Program-made: the position numbers and the translations under genes
Part shown: positions 1 to 12,059 of the stretch, piece by piece
Numbering within the stretch: the stretch's first letter is position 1
Layout of the letters: the number at the start of each line of letters is the position of its first letter
The notes under the pieces: model-generated
What the model was told of the DNA's origin: nothing
Database searches by the model: none
The model's input: only the letters and a program-made list of their open reading frames with translations
Assembly (NCBI RefSeq): GCF_009017415.1
Contig: NC_092410.1
Span: 3,286,001 to 3,350,000, forward strand
Direction: 5' to 3'
Origin: Aspergillus flavus
Lineage: Eukaryota > Ascomycota > Eurotiomycetes > Eurotiales > Aspergillaceae
Length of the DNA: 64,000 bases

Positions 1-2733
1 AGCACACCGGCCCGGAAGAATACCTTCGTTCGGCCGACGCGGTACCAGGTTGGATCCAGGCCTAATTTGTCCAACATCATTTGAGCAATGCTTTGTCCAT
101 CCAAGTAACCTTTGGACACATTGCGGCAGAGCACTTCATATCGCTGACGGAACTCGGCAAATGACAGCCGGTTGGGGAACCCCGTACGAGCAATTCTGAT
201 TCCCTCCAATACACCATTACATCGTAGCTGATCTAGAACAAGGGGGGCGTTGAACATCTTCGGCCTCTTCTTGTGATTGGGAATGATGCATCGAACGAAA
301 TGAGGATGAGTCGAGTTCAGCGAAGACATCAAACTTGACAACTGCTCCTTGTGCCTCTGAGCAACTGTACGGAATAGTCCCTTTTTAACCCGGCTCTTAG
401 AGTAATCGGCCTCGTCATCCGGGTCTCCGCAGTCCGAAAACAAGTTCGCAACGTGCCTATCTGTCGAAGCTGCGAGCAGACGGGTCACGTTGTCATTCAG
501 TGGGTCTTTGTTCTTTTCAAGCCAACCATTGGTATCGTACTCTACCTCAGAGGCATAGTGAGTGAGGATGAATCCCTGGCTCAACCGGGAGGCACGATAC
601 TTGGGAGACTTGCGGTCCCAGAGCGAATGTAGCTTTTCCGTGAAGGATTTGTCAGTTGCTTTTGGCATGACACAATCCTCGTCCAAGCACGAGAAAATAC
701 CAATTGGGTTAGTTAGCTCAATCAGATCAATTGTCGGCTGCAAATCTTTCCCGAAGTCAATGAATTGCCATTCTATCTGCTCCTTCGCATACTCCTCCTG
801 CTCCAAGACAAACATGTGGTGATTAAAGAACTGCTGCAGCTTCTCGTTGGTATAGTTGATACACAGCTGTTCAAAACTATTGTTCTGAAATATCTCGAAC
901 CCTGCTATATCAAGGACGCCGATAAAATAACTGTCATCGCTAGTGGTGGCACTGCGATCTAGCCGTTGGTTGATACGATTGACAAGATTTCCGAAAGAGC
1001 GTTCGTATATTCCCTTTGCAAGAGCATCAAGGGCAAGTCGGACCTGTTCTGGCGTTTGGACCTTCTCCACCCATTCGCGACCCGCCTTCACTCTTGGATG
1101 AAGTAAGCCTTTCACAAAAGGCTTCGAAGGTATTCCCAGCAACTGACAGGCCTTTTCCACGCTTCTCAATGCATCAGGCCCCAAGGCCGCCTGATCAGCA
1201 CGCAGGCTCTCCTTGACAATGGCCACATTTCCTAGGTGAAGAACGGCCGAGATCGTGCGAAGGATATGCATCTGCTCGTCTTCTGAGAAATCCATAATAT
1301 GAAATGCCTCAAGCAACGCATTCCATTCTTCATCATCTGATACTCCGATAATGCTGTCGTTTCCATCTCTTGTATACGCGAAGTCACCAATCCCAAGACC
1401 AGATAGCAGCAAGCTTTCTCTTAAGGCTGGATCTGCACCCCGCAATAATTGGTAAAAGATGTGGTAGTTTCGCTCCTGAGAGTTAGGCTTCACGACGCGG
1501 GACTTTTCCAAAAGGTACCAGTCAATCCATGCGCCAGAGATCTGACCTGAACGGGTGAATTCGATTCGAATAAATTTGCCGAAGCGGGAAGAATTGTTGT
1601 TTCTCACTGTCTGGGCATTACCGAAAGCTTCAAGTATTGGATTTGCCCGTAATATTTGTTGAGACAGAATAGACAATTGCTTGGTCCCCGAGCGAGCATG
1701 TGGTGTATCAGACGTTGCGACTGCTGCAAGGTATTGGATAACTTTTTTGGTATTCTCTGTCTTGCCAGCTCCAGATTCTCCTCTTCACTTGCATGTCAGC
1801 ATGGATCCTGGGCTCGCCTAATTGGCTGAGAAACATACGTTACAAGAATACTCTGGTTCTCGCCCTCTTCCACCAGGTTTCGAAATGCCTCGTCTGCCAT
1901 TGCGAAAATATGGGGTCGAGTTTCCTCTCTGCTCCGTCCTTTGTACATTTTCACATATTCGTTGGAGTAGATCGGTAACGGGCAATAAGGATTTACTGTG
2001 ACAAGGAAAAGTCCGGAATAGGTCTAAGAGTCAAAAGGTCAGCTTGTTTCGTCTGTGGAACTCCTGAAATAGACAATACTGACATATATCATATCAGCTT
2101 GGTATCTAGTGTGCAGGTTATGCACCACTGAACCTTCGTTCAGGTGAGTAAGCTCGGCCATATCGTCCGCTTTGTCGAATTTCGCCGGGTTGACCTTGTC
2201 AATTTGATCCGCATCTACCTCGCGTTGCTGATAATCTGTAAGCAACCACGACATCACTCTAAGGATAGTGTTCATACCTCGCCATCGTCACTCTGTACAA
2301 GAAGCTTTCCATTGGCTCTTTCTTCCAGTATAAGTCCTCGTATAAATGCCTTTTCAGGATCACGTAGCCAGACGTATTTATTCCCGGAAAAGTCATTATC
2401 ACCTTCAAGCCCGCGGATTTGGTCTGCTCCACGTTGAAGTTCCTCCGACTTGATGAACTCCGGTGCGAATGTCCCTGATGTGACATCATTCCGCAAAGAA
2501 TTAGACCTTTGACGACTAGTGATGCGAGAGAATGGGGCTTGGGTGGATTGTGCCAGAGAGGAGGAATTTCGGAAGTGACCTCTCGCCTCTTCGAATTTAC
2601 TCGATTGTGTTATAAGCGCTGACTTTGGACGTGCAGCTCTGGGCGCAGGAGATGGCGAGGGTGATGGGGATGGAGATGCACGGCTGAACGGGTTCGCACG
2701 CTTTGGCGAGCCATTTAACTGTGATGGAAGCAT
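1..2733 (-). CDS. myoB: Myosin II heavy chain, motor-domain half (3' end beyond window)
   Basis: This is a class II (conventional) myosin, the actin motor of the contractile ring and septation in filamentous fungi. Exons on the minus strand are 2733-2278, 2227-2084, 2023-1839 and 1782-1, separated by introns of 50, 60 and 56 nt. A Ser/Pro-rich head is followed by the SH3-like N-terminal domain. The motor then shows the P-loop GESGAGKT (residues 263-270), switch I NNNSSRFG, switch [10 protein letters not shown], and the actin-binding/relay part ending in a [14 protein letters not shown] motif at the window edge. IQ motifs and the coiled-coil tail must lie to the left, outside the window. Class II rather than class I or V is inferred from the SH3-like domain and motor sequence. 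The gene is divergent from the zinc-finger gene at 3454 and shares a 720-bp intergenic region with it. Confidence 0.9.
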
Positions 2734-3453
2734 ATCGTCGTTAATTCAATAGGTCATCATTCAAGTGTTTAGTCAAAGTCGTATAACAAGATGTTTAGGC
2801 CATAAGAAGCTCAATGTGCGAGCTAAAGGAAATCACGAATCACAGCATTAAAATCAGTCAAAGAACAAGTCGAAAGTCTGGCTTGTTGACAGAACCTTAA
2901 GGTAAAGAGGTAATAAGCAAGCTGCAGCAAAGCCGCAAGTGGCAGGTCCCTGGATACAGACAGGACTAGGTCACTGACCACTTGCTCCATGCACGATTGG
3001 GCCCGCATGTTTGTTTACATCCTGCGTTCCTTAGGCTCCCGATGCCGATCACAAACTAATCCCGATCTGTATATTCACCTCACGTGATAATCTACGGCAC
3101 GAAACTTGACCTCTCTTTGGATTTGGAGCTGCACATCGATCACCTCCCCCTAACGTCTTGCTTCCTGCAGTCTTCTGTCGTTTTAGCTGCGACGTATGCT
3201 TCGCTCTCCTTCTCATCTCGCCTCACTTTTGAAGGTTTCATTTATACCTTGTGTACAGTTTCTTTTCTGTAAAGAATTGTTTAAATATTGTCAGGTCGCG
3301 ACCTCACTTCCACCTTCCTGATTTAAAGAATTCTGCTCATCGCAACTTGATGATGTGTGACGCCGAAAGTCGCGACAACTAATCTGCTACTCACAACTTC
3401 CAGCAAATCTCACATCTGAACTTGAAGGTACTTATTCAGTTGATTACTGGACA
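2734..3453. promoter_or_regulatory. Divergent intergenic region, myosin II / Red1-like gene
   Basis: No coding frame is supportable in these 720 bases. They must hold both promoters and 5' leaders of the two divergent genes. No individual control site stands out. Confidence 0.5.
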
Positions 3454-6400
3454 ATGTCTTACCAGACCCCAACGTCCTCCTTGGGGAGGCCTTCCAACTA
3501 TACGCAACCATGGCCATCGAATCCTTCTACATCAAATTCTCACCCGCCTTCTCTTCCGCATAATTTTCCCTTCAATCAAAATCAAATGTCTGCATATCAA
3601 CAGTCCCAGGATAGCGCTCGGTATCCGCTCGACTATAATGATGCGAATTTCACCGCAAATTCTCATCTCCCTGGACTAGGAGCTCCCGGGCCGGCTGGAT
3701 CATTGCCGCCACCTCCTTTCCCTTTCATGGGCAATTTTGCCCATTCGCAATTTCCCCCCCCTCCCTTCCCTCCTATGCAAATGCCGCCGTTGAGATACCC
3801 GCCAATGCCAGTCTCTACTGCGCCTATAAATACACCTCCTAGCCGCCCTCTGACGGGTGACATTCAACCCAATTCGGGCTCTGTAACTAATAATCATCCG
3901 CAGTTTATGACCTCATCAGCCTCTAAGGAGGATTTGGAACGAGAGGAAGGTGAACTTACTGATAGGGAAGAGGAGGTTTCGCAACATAAAATAGAGCCCA
4001 GCCCCCCGTCTGGAAGACGGGGACTACAGCAAAAGACTAATCTCCAGATGGTAAATGGGAAAGGAGGTCGGGCGAACAAAAAGCACTGCAATGGCCATGT
4101 GCCGAAAGACTCTCGATGTGTGTCATCGGAGGTCGAGGAGGGCGAAGCTTCCTCAACTAGTTCACGCTCGTTCAGCCGAGACAGTGGATCCCGTAAATCA
4201 CCCTAGTGACACTTTTCCGCTACAATGAACTAACATTTCACAGCATACAACCCCCCAATGTCAGTCAATGTCGAGCCGGTCGTCCCCGCAGGTAGGATAG
4301 CCAACGAAGCTACTGTAAAACCGATCGGTCAAGACCTATCTGCAAGATCCGTGTTTCCCCCGCCTACAGCAGACCCACAATTGATAATCAACGGCGGAAA
4401 GTCTCCTGCACAGCTTCGAGTACAAGCGCAGGGTGCCCTTCTTAGTTTAGCTCCTCACAATATTCGATACAGTGAGCTCGTTGGGGAAGGTATCAATCCA
4501 GTGATACTTAAGCAACTTTACGAAGAAGTGGGGATCAAGGTCCCCACGCCGCAACCGGATGCCGTATCAACCCAGGCATCCTCGCTAGTCTCAACACCGC
4601 GCGGTCATTCTTTCACAGATCACACGGCTTCGGTCGAAACTGCTGGACCAGGGGAGAAACCCCCAGCAGAACCCGTGAGGGCGGACAATGTTACGCAATC
4701 GACTGGACTGGCGGAAAACGCGTCAACATCCACCCCTTCATCCCAACCGTGTGCTGCGAAACCCATGGAACGTAAAGAGGTCATTGCCCGTATGCTGGCT
4801 GCGAAGGCTGCCAAGTCTACGGGAGTTCCAACATCGCCTCCAAGGGACCTGACAAAAGAAGCACCGACATCAGGCAGCTCAACTACAGATATTGAAAAGA
4901 CTAGTGACACGGGTGTTGCCGCAGAGGCACCCGCACAAGAAAAGGAGGTTCGCGTCAGGGAAAAGAATAAAGCACAAACGGAGTTGGCTAGGCAACGAAT
5001 CGAGCAACTCAAGAAGCAGGGCCTAATGAGGCTACAGCAAAAGTCAACCTCAAGCGATGCATCCCCAAGTAATGACCTGCCAAACTCGAAAACAACTAAC
5101 GATATTACACCCACCTTGAATTCATCGTCAATCCAACATCCCCTGCCTGAGCGTCCCCCTGATCCTGAGACAGGCGCTTTTGCAAGGATCCCTGGATTGT
5201 TCATGACCGAAGTAGCTCAGGCATCACATGACGACCCATCTCCGACGCCTACCCAAGGGCTTGTAGTTGATTCCACGCCGCAGCCTCGCTTTAATCAACG
5301 CAAGCGCCCGCGAGCATCTGATTTTGACGAGCCAGTTCCTTTACCTAGGAAGACTTCTAACAATGGAGTGAATAATAGTGTCTCGGGCGATAGGCTTATC
5401 ATTGACATTAGCGATGACGATCTATATGGGGATGACGAAGATGATGCTATGGATATTGAGACCTCCCAAGAAAATGATGTTCCTTCAGTCCCCGAAGGTC
5501 CAGCAGGGACCTACCTTTCTGTGGAGTCCCTCCCGCCGAGACCCGCGACATCGTCAAGTCAAGGGTTTTCATTATCTGCGACCCCCCAGCTTCCACGGAA
5601 TAATGACCCAGAAGACCTCCGGAGGAAACATCTTGAAATACAAGCAATGCACAAGCGGATTGCTGAGCTGGAAAAACGCAAGCAGGCAAAATTAGCTGCC
5701 AGTCGTACTCAGTCTCCTCGTGCGGCGGACTCAGAGATATCGCCGCCTGGAGCATTTCCACCAACTGATACTGAAGCTTGTGAGACACCCATACAGGATG
5801 CATCAGCTTCCGCTGGGCACAATTCTTCACAAGTGAACGTCATGGATGCTTTGCAAGAAACTATATCATCCGCTCCTAGTGATCATCCTACCTCAAACGG
5901 TCTTTCATGTCGTTTGGGTTCCATGGACGCCGAACAATTGAAAGATATGAAGTCGAAAGTCCTGCGGAAAAGAGAGATTGAATCCGGGGTTCCTGCTTTG
6001 GACGCAGAAATAAAGAGGTCTGAGACAAGGCTAGCTGAGTTAAATTTTGAACAGGAGAAGCTTTTGCTAGATATTACGAGGGGAAAAGAGGGCCGACAGC
6101 AACTCTTAGAGGAACTAAGCAATCTTAACACAGAGCTCGATGGAGTATCATTGGAAGAGGTGGAATCAGCATTAGACAACCTGAGAACCACGCAGGAATC
6201 CACAAATGAAGGTATGTCTGTCTATGCCCATTGCTCTTTCTTCCCAGCAAGTCTTTATCTAGCATTATTTGTCTTAGCTTACACTTCCTCAAATGCTTTT
6301 CGCATAGTCCAAGAACTGCAACCAATCACTCCAGATGACAAAGACATCGAAATGCCAAGCGGCTCCGAAGTTTCGACTCAGCTCCAGCAACAAAAGGGTT

Positions 6401-7795
6401 CTGCTCAAGAGCCATCCATAAATACTCCAACTGCTACAAGCAACCCCCCGCGTCCGTCTGACATTACAGCTGGCCAACATGACGTATCTGAAGTTAGTAG
6501 AGAATTGACTCCGACTTCTTCCTCCGATTCCACAGGATCATCCATGGATGAATCTAGTGATAGTGATAGCGACGACAGCGATGACGATAGTGACGACTCT
6601 GCATCCGTTGAGCAAGAGCCCAACGCCCGGCCCCCTGTGCCGGATGTCCCTATGTCTGTTGTCTCGGACGGTGTAAAAGAGATTAACCAAGTGGCACCAA
6701 GCCCGTTGAGCGAAGATCATCATGATCCCCTACCGAACCAACCTCAAGCCACGAACGTGACAGACCAATCTGATATGTCTTCGAGCTCTAGTGACCAAGA
6801 TATTGAAATGACTGAAGATCAGGCCTCTGATAATTCTACGGTTTCAGAGGCCTATGAGCCCCCGGAACCGGAAGGAAATGCAAGCCCAGCTAACTCGGTT
6901 TATTCACCCCCTTTTAGTCCAGCTTCTCCTGGCCCCGTTGAGCCCACCGTTGAGCCCACCGTTGCTAGTTCTCCAGTGGAAAAACCTCAGAACACGGGTG
7001 AGCCATCTTTTGGAACTGTCCAAGAGTTGGGTGTCTCACAACTCGGGAACAATCAGGTTGGCCTTCTGGATGTGCGAGAATCTCTTGTTTCGGCAGAGAA
7101 TTGAAGGCTGACGCACCTTATATAGAATGCTCGACAACCGGGAGATTCAAATCATAAGTACTCGCCTTACGTTAGTCCTTTGAAATCTTTCAAGGCTTTT
7201 CGCTACCATCCAAGGTACACTGATGAGGTTACGGGTGGCTATCGTTCCCTAACCTACAGTCACGATATTGACCCTATGGTGTACCTCTGTCCTTTTGAAG
7301 CGGCAGGCGGTGTCTGCAACGACCGGTCTTGTGAATTCCAACATTTTCGTGATATGACTCTTAGCGGTGCGTCGACAGACTTGAGCAAACTACACGCAAC
7401 ACCTCCCCATGTGCCATGACTTATAAGAATATGTCGTGCCTCACGCATTTTTTGTTGCTTGGACCTTGGTTTTCTTTCCAGCACTTTCCTCCCAGCCTTC
7501 TGTACCCTTCAACTTCCTTATGCCCTTGTTATTGCCAGCTGTGGTCGCTTTTGCATAGTGCGGATGCTGACACACAGGGTTATTAACATCGACAGATGAC
7601 AAAATCCTTGTCCAGATGGGATCTCTTCGAGAGGGCAAAACACCAGAAGAAAAAGACAACTACATTACTGGTTTGAAAAACATCATCAACGACATGCGAC
7701 GCGACAAGGTGAAAGATTTTAACACTGTGGCCACGGAGATAGCCGCATACCGTAGACGCTTCCTCCAGGATCCTTCACGAGTCTTACCCTTGTAA
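3454..7795 (+). CDS. Red1/ZFC3H1-like zinc-finger protein (nuclear RNA surveillance scaffold)
   Basis: Five exons (3454-4192, 4244-6211, 6308-7071, 7126-7366, 7596-7795) give 1303 aa. The long disordered N-terminal part is rich in Pro, Ser and acidic runs, with an EREEGELTDREEE stretch near residue 155. Two coiled-coil segments follow in the middle. Near the C-terminus a conserved block ending YVSPLKSF leads into a CCCH finger: C1212-x8-C1221-x4-C1226-x3-H1230. This arrangement is that of the fungal putative zinc-finger family containing fission yeast Red1 and human ZFC3H1, which scaffold the MTREC/PAXT complex feeding transcripts to the nuclear exosome. That role is inferred from the family. 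The 51-nt first intron, the 54-nt intron at 7072-7125 (CTGAC branch site) and the 229-nt last intron are needed to keep the frame. The 96-nt intron 6212-6307 is in frame and stop-free, so an unspliced form would also be translatable. Confidence 0.8.
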
Positions 7796-10700
7796 CAACC
7801 GTTTGCCTACAATACCCGAACATTCACATTGGAGGGAGCTCTTCTCTTCTTAAGGTGAGCTACCGATATACTCTGAGGATTGCCGATTCAAACTAGGCAA
7901 AGCACATAACTGTGCAAGATCGTCAGACCATCTAGACATGGAAGTCTCTTCCTTCATACTGGTTATACCAGTAGCAGCTTTCTTCCCAATACTACCATGA
8001 TACCCGCGTCTCACTTGCTTTCCCTTTCTGAATTATCAGAAACCATTCTTTCTCAACCTTGTTATATTAGCAGGCCCAGCTTTTTGCATTCCTTTTCTAA
8101 CAGTTTCGGCATCTAATGGCTCCTATGGGCCCATTCAAGTGGGCACTTATTATCATACCGCTTCGATCTATGACTATTTGGGTTAGAAACGGTGTGTGGA
8201 GTTAGTGAGGATATAACACTTTTCTTCTTTTTTCTCTGAAGGAGGTGGGCGTAGGCGATCCCACCCACGCCCCGACAACAAACAATAGGCCGCAAGACGG
8301 CTCGGTGAGAACGAGGACTGCTTATTGTTAAACCAACCTCGCCTGGTCTAGACAGGCATGGGTCGGGCATCACGCCCTCCTAAAGGGAGTGGAAGAATGC
8401 GATTGTACAGCCGGGCGTTCGGATCATAGGAGTACATAGCAATAAACAAACGAACAGTACCGCAGTGATTGATTTTAATCTGTCTCCTTGTTTTTCTGGC
8501 CCCTTTGTAGTCCTCTTCTTGATTTGCGGACACGGTGGGACGGGGCGTCTAGCGCCTAAGACCGACGAACCCCAAGGCGCAGACGGGCGTCTAGTTCGGG
8601 GCTTTGATTGGCCGATGCCCCGATGGTCACCCCGAATGGCCCGACGCCGTACTTTACCCGTGACCTCGGGCTCCCCGCGGAGTCGCAGCAACGGAGATCC
8701 AGGATTAGGAAGCATATCCCGCACCCTGAACAAAACCCAGCAAGAAAAGGCAGCGTCACCTGCAACGGTCTCTACGTATCTAACTCGAGTTGAGTCACGG
8801 CGATCTTTGTTCAAAAGACTGAGTCATCAGAAATCCGATGACCTTCTGACTCAGGCATGCATGGAGGAAGTAAAGTTACATCACCTATTCTACTAGCACT
8901 AACTATACACTATAGTAGACTCTCTTAGTAACCCAGGCTATTACGGTCTCGACATCTGGGGGCTGTGTAGTAGTTCCTGGTTTACGAGACCTCCAATTAG
9001 ATTCCACGACTCCATATCTCGGAATGGGGAGGGGGGAAAAGAACAGACCTAAAAAATAAGTAAATAAGTAAATAAATGAAAAAAAGAAAAAAAAAATTAA
9101 AAAATGAATAAATAATAAGTAAGAGTAATAATAATAGAACAACAAAATAAAATAACCCTCCCCAAAAGCCAGCCAAAGATATAATCTATGTATAGCATAC
9201 ATATACTATGATCGCAACCGCGGATCATACAGATAGAAACACCGTATGTGCCTTCCATACTGCCCTAGCCATAACTGTTGGTAACACCAACAACGCCGAA
9301 CAACAAACGGACGACAAATTCCTGAAACAAGTCCAACAGTAAGTTGTATGCAGGTTAGTTTTGGGAGCTGAGGAGGGGTGAGCAAGTGACCTTGGTTCTG
9401 AACCGGCCGTGTGGATGAAACTAAAACCAAACGGCCTACTGGGCGTCTGTTAAGGCAAGTCAGATTTAAAAAAACACAAACCAAGTACCCGGGTAGCTGC
9501 TAGCGTGGGTACTTTTGTTTAAGGCTGAAAAATGCAATTGCTGCTTATAAATTTTTTCAGCTTGGATTATCAAGCGATCGGCGGGTTTTTGTATATCTTA
9601 TGGTTACTAATGTGCTGGGATAACTGGGTTTCATACCTGGAAGAACGGTGCGATGTCTTATAAATCCAACAAGGGAGAACAGTAATCAAGAAGGCGGTGT
9701 TAAAACTGAATAATGGTTTCGTTGCAGGGTATTGATTTCTAAGTCTGTAGTACTATGAGGTTGTATACTATTGGGGTTATGGGATGTTAGATATGTATTT
9801 TGGCCGACACGCGAAACAGGGGCCATGTATAATTGTATGATAACTATGTATGTCTTGATCGAACCCTAGAAACCGACCCCAATAGAGTGGACATTCCATT
9901 GCATGCCTTGGTTTGAATCGCGATGCAACCCCCAGGTTTATTTTTATAGCACTGCGCAACAGAAACTGCAATGCAGGCTTTGCGTGAGAATCTGACAGGT
10001 CCCGAAATAGCAGATTGTCATACAGAACATCTACAGAACAAAGAAGATAGAGGGAGTTCACATAGACCGCGGTAACTTCGTATTATCGACAAGAAAGATA
10101 GACATAATTATAGCAGTGATATCATGCCAAGATTACACCATGTGGCTTTTTTATCCCCTACTCTGACGGGGTTATGATGCCGTCCGACGTTCTGTAGTTA
10201 CAGGGAGTGAGTGGGGTGGAAAGAACGGGTGCCCGTCTTACACCCCTCCATATTTACTATGGATACCCATCCTAGCGGGCGGGCACTTGATTCGGTCGAC
10301 CCGCGATGATGGCTTAGTAAATTTCTAATTTAGATGAAGACTATTAGTTCATGTTTTTATTATTAGATGTCTTGGAACACCTTTTGCACGCGATCGAATG
10401 CCCGGTTCTTCGATCTGTTGGTTCTTGAATGGGCTCCCTTGTACCACCTTCATGGTGACGAGAAGAAAGAAAATCGCGAACACAGCCTCTCTCGGTCAGA
10501 TGAAGGGTCGCTTCGTATGGAGGGAATGGGCCAGTAAACAAAGGAATAGAAGGTATAGAAGATCTACGAGATAAGAGTCATCAGAGCTGAACATGCAGAA
10601 CCCAAAAGAGCGGAAAAATAATCGTCAAACATGGGAACCAGGGCCAAAAAACGCCCCAAGACCGCCAGTTTTCTTACCAGCATAGGGCTAAATGCACTCA

Positions 10701-11270
10701 GTGACCGGCAGAAAGGGCGGTGGGATCATTTGGGAGGGGAAAGTCAAAAAAGAAACCCAGCAAGTGGCTTGCATGATCTGCAGGTATTCCGCAAGTCTGA
10801 CTGGTGGACCAAGACTTGAGGCTCGGAATATTAACCTACCAGAGTCAGCCTCGAGCTTGCCCATGGTCTCAGCTGCGAAAATCAATACGGGGTCCCTGGT
10901 TCGTTTTGGCTTGGGGCCGGATCGACCACACGTGTTATGTATGGAATTTTACCCTATCAGTTTGAGAACGCGGTACGGATGACAGGTGGCAAATGTCTGA
11001 ATCTATTTATTGATCCCTACAAGATGTGTAATCAACGATTACTGGTGGATTATTGGCCTGGTCTTAACGTTCTGATGTTTGTCGTTGACGGTTTTGGGTG
11101 AAGGGCGTGTGAAGCCAGGCAATAAGACGGCACTTGGCCACCTTCTGAGGCATGGTCAAACTCTACCATCGTGAAAATGGAATAATGTCCACAAAAAAGG
11201 ATATAGATATTGATTGACTATAGAATACAAACATGAGATCTAATAGTATCTGCTAAACAATAATAATAAC

Positions 11271-11302
<32 letters not shown>

Positions 11303-11753
11303 CAAAGTAGGCACAATATACCCCCCGATCAATAGTTCCGGCCCTAAGCGAGGCACTCTTCGGCTGCAAGACTAAGTATAGTCCAGCTATACTTTGTCTT
11401 GCAGCGGCCCCATGAGCCCATCATGATAATCAAACATCACAAAAATCAAAACACTGTAACCGCTCAAGTCTATGCACTCGTGCCTGAAAATGAAACCCGA
11501 GAAAGGAAAATCAAAATAACAAAAAAAAAAAAGAAGACCCGATACACCCTCTCCCATGAATGTTTCTGCCGTGCCATGCTCATAATGAAATCGCTCAGAT
11601 ACCAATCAAAAACGCGTTGCTGTCGTAAGATCCCGTCTCGACATTAAATGTATAGTAAGTTGAACACTATACCGAAACATGTCAGCTTTAGAATTCCACA
11701 CTAGCGTCTACTCCGGAAACTCTTACCTCAAGCGATCGAAATGTTCCAGATCA
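7796..11753. other. Gene-poor intergenic stretch
   Basis: About 4 kb without a supportable gene. The open frames around 8380-8900 lie in a local GC-rich patch, overlap on both strands and show no domain. Low-complexity A/T tracts occupy 9045-9160, and a 29-nt poly-A run lies at 11274-11302. Confidence 0.5.
11274..11302. repeat. Poly-A tract (29 nt)
   Basis: Uninterrupted run of 29 adenines in intergenic DNA. There is no adjacent reverse-transcribed gene copy or target-site duplication that I could recognise. Confidence 0.9.
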
Positions 11754-12059
11754 TTACTTCACATGCTGACAATCCGAGCAGACAACGTGTTGGCACATAA
11801 CACATCGAGGTTGGTTGTTGTATAGCTTGGGCCCATCATGGCAATTGCAGCAGATATACAGGTACCCATTGGTTCTGACGCGGCCGGAGAGGCCGTGGAG
11901 AGAGCTGTCAGGCACATTCACGTAGGACATGGATGGCCGATGAACCAAGGAATCGTCCTCCATGGTAGATGAGACTGATGCCAGAGAGCTGACTGAGTCC
12001 CTTCGCTCCTTGCGACCAGGGACTTGAGAGAATGGCGACATCTCGTGGTAGCAAGGCAT
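11754..12059 (-). CDS. Small cysteine-rich (zinc-ribbon-like) protein, 101 aa
   Basis: A single-exon protein of 101 aa of unknown function. The N-terminal half is Ser-rich and probably disordered. The C-terminal third holds a compact cysteine/histidine array, ICCNC-x11-RCVMCQHVVCSDC, arranged as expected for a small zinc-binding ribbon. I know similar short hypothetical proteins to be common in Aspergillus but cannot name a function. The start is the first ATG of the likely transcript: no ATG occurs on this strand between it and a TATA-like element at 12281-12290. The same cysteine layout with identical spacing recurs in the 56-aa protein at 17524-17694 on the same strand. It is probably nuclear or cytosolic, since no signal peptide is seen. 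Confidence 0.75.
   Translation of the reverse strand: MPCYHEMSPFSQVPGRKERRDSVSSLASVSSTMEDDSLVHRPSMSYVNVPDSSLHGLSGRVRTNGYLYICCNCHDGPKLYNNQPRCVMCQHVVCSDCQHVK

Noticed and set aside
4620..5204. 194-aa minus-strand frame
   Set aside because: Shadow of the Red1-like coding exon with no domain.
8380..8896. Overlapping 143-144-aa frames on both strands
   Set aside because: Overlap each other in a GC-rich patch; neither has a domain, introns or coding-like composition.
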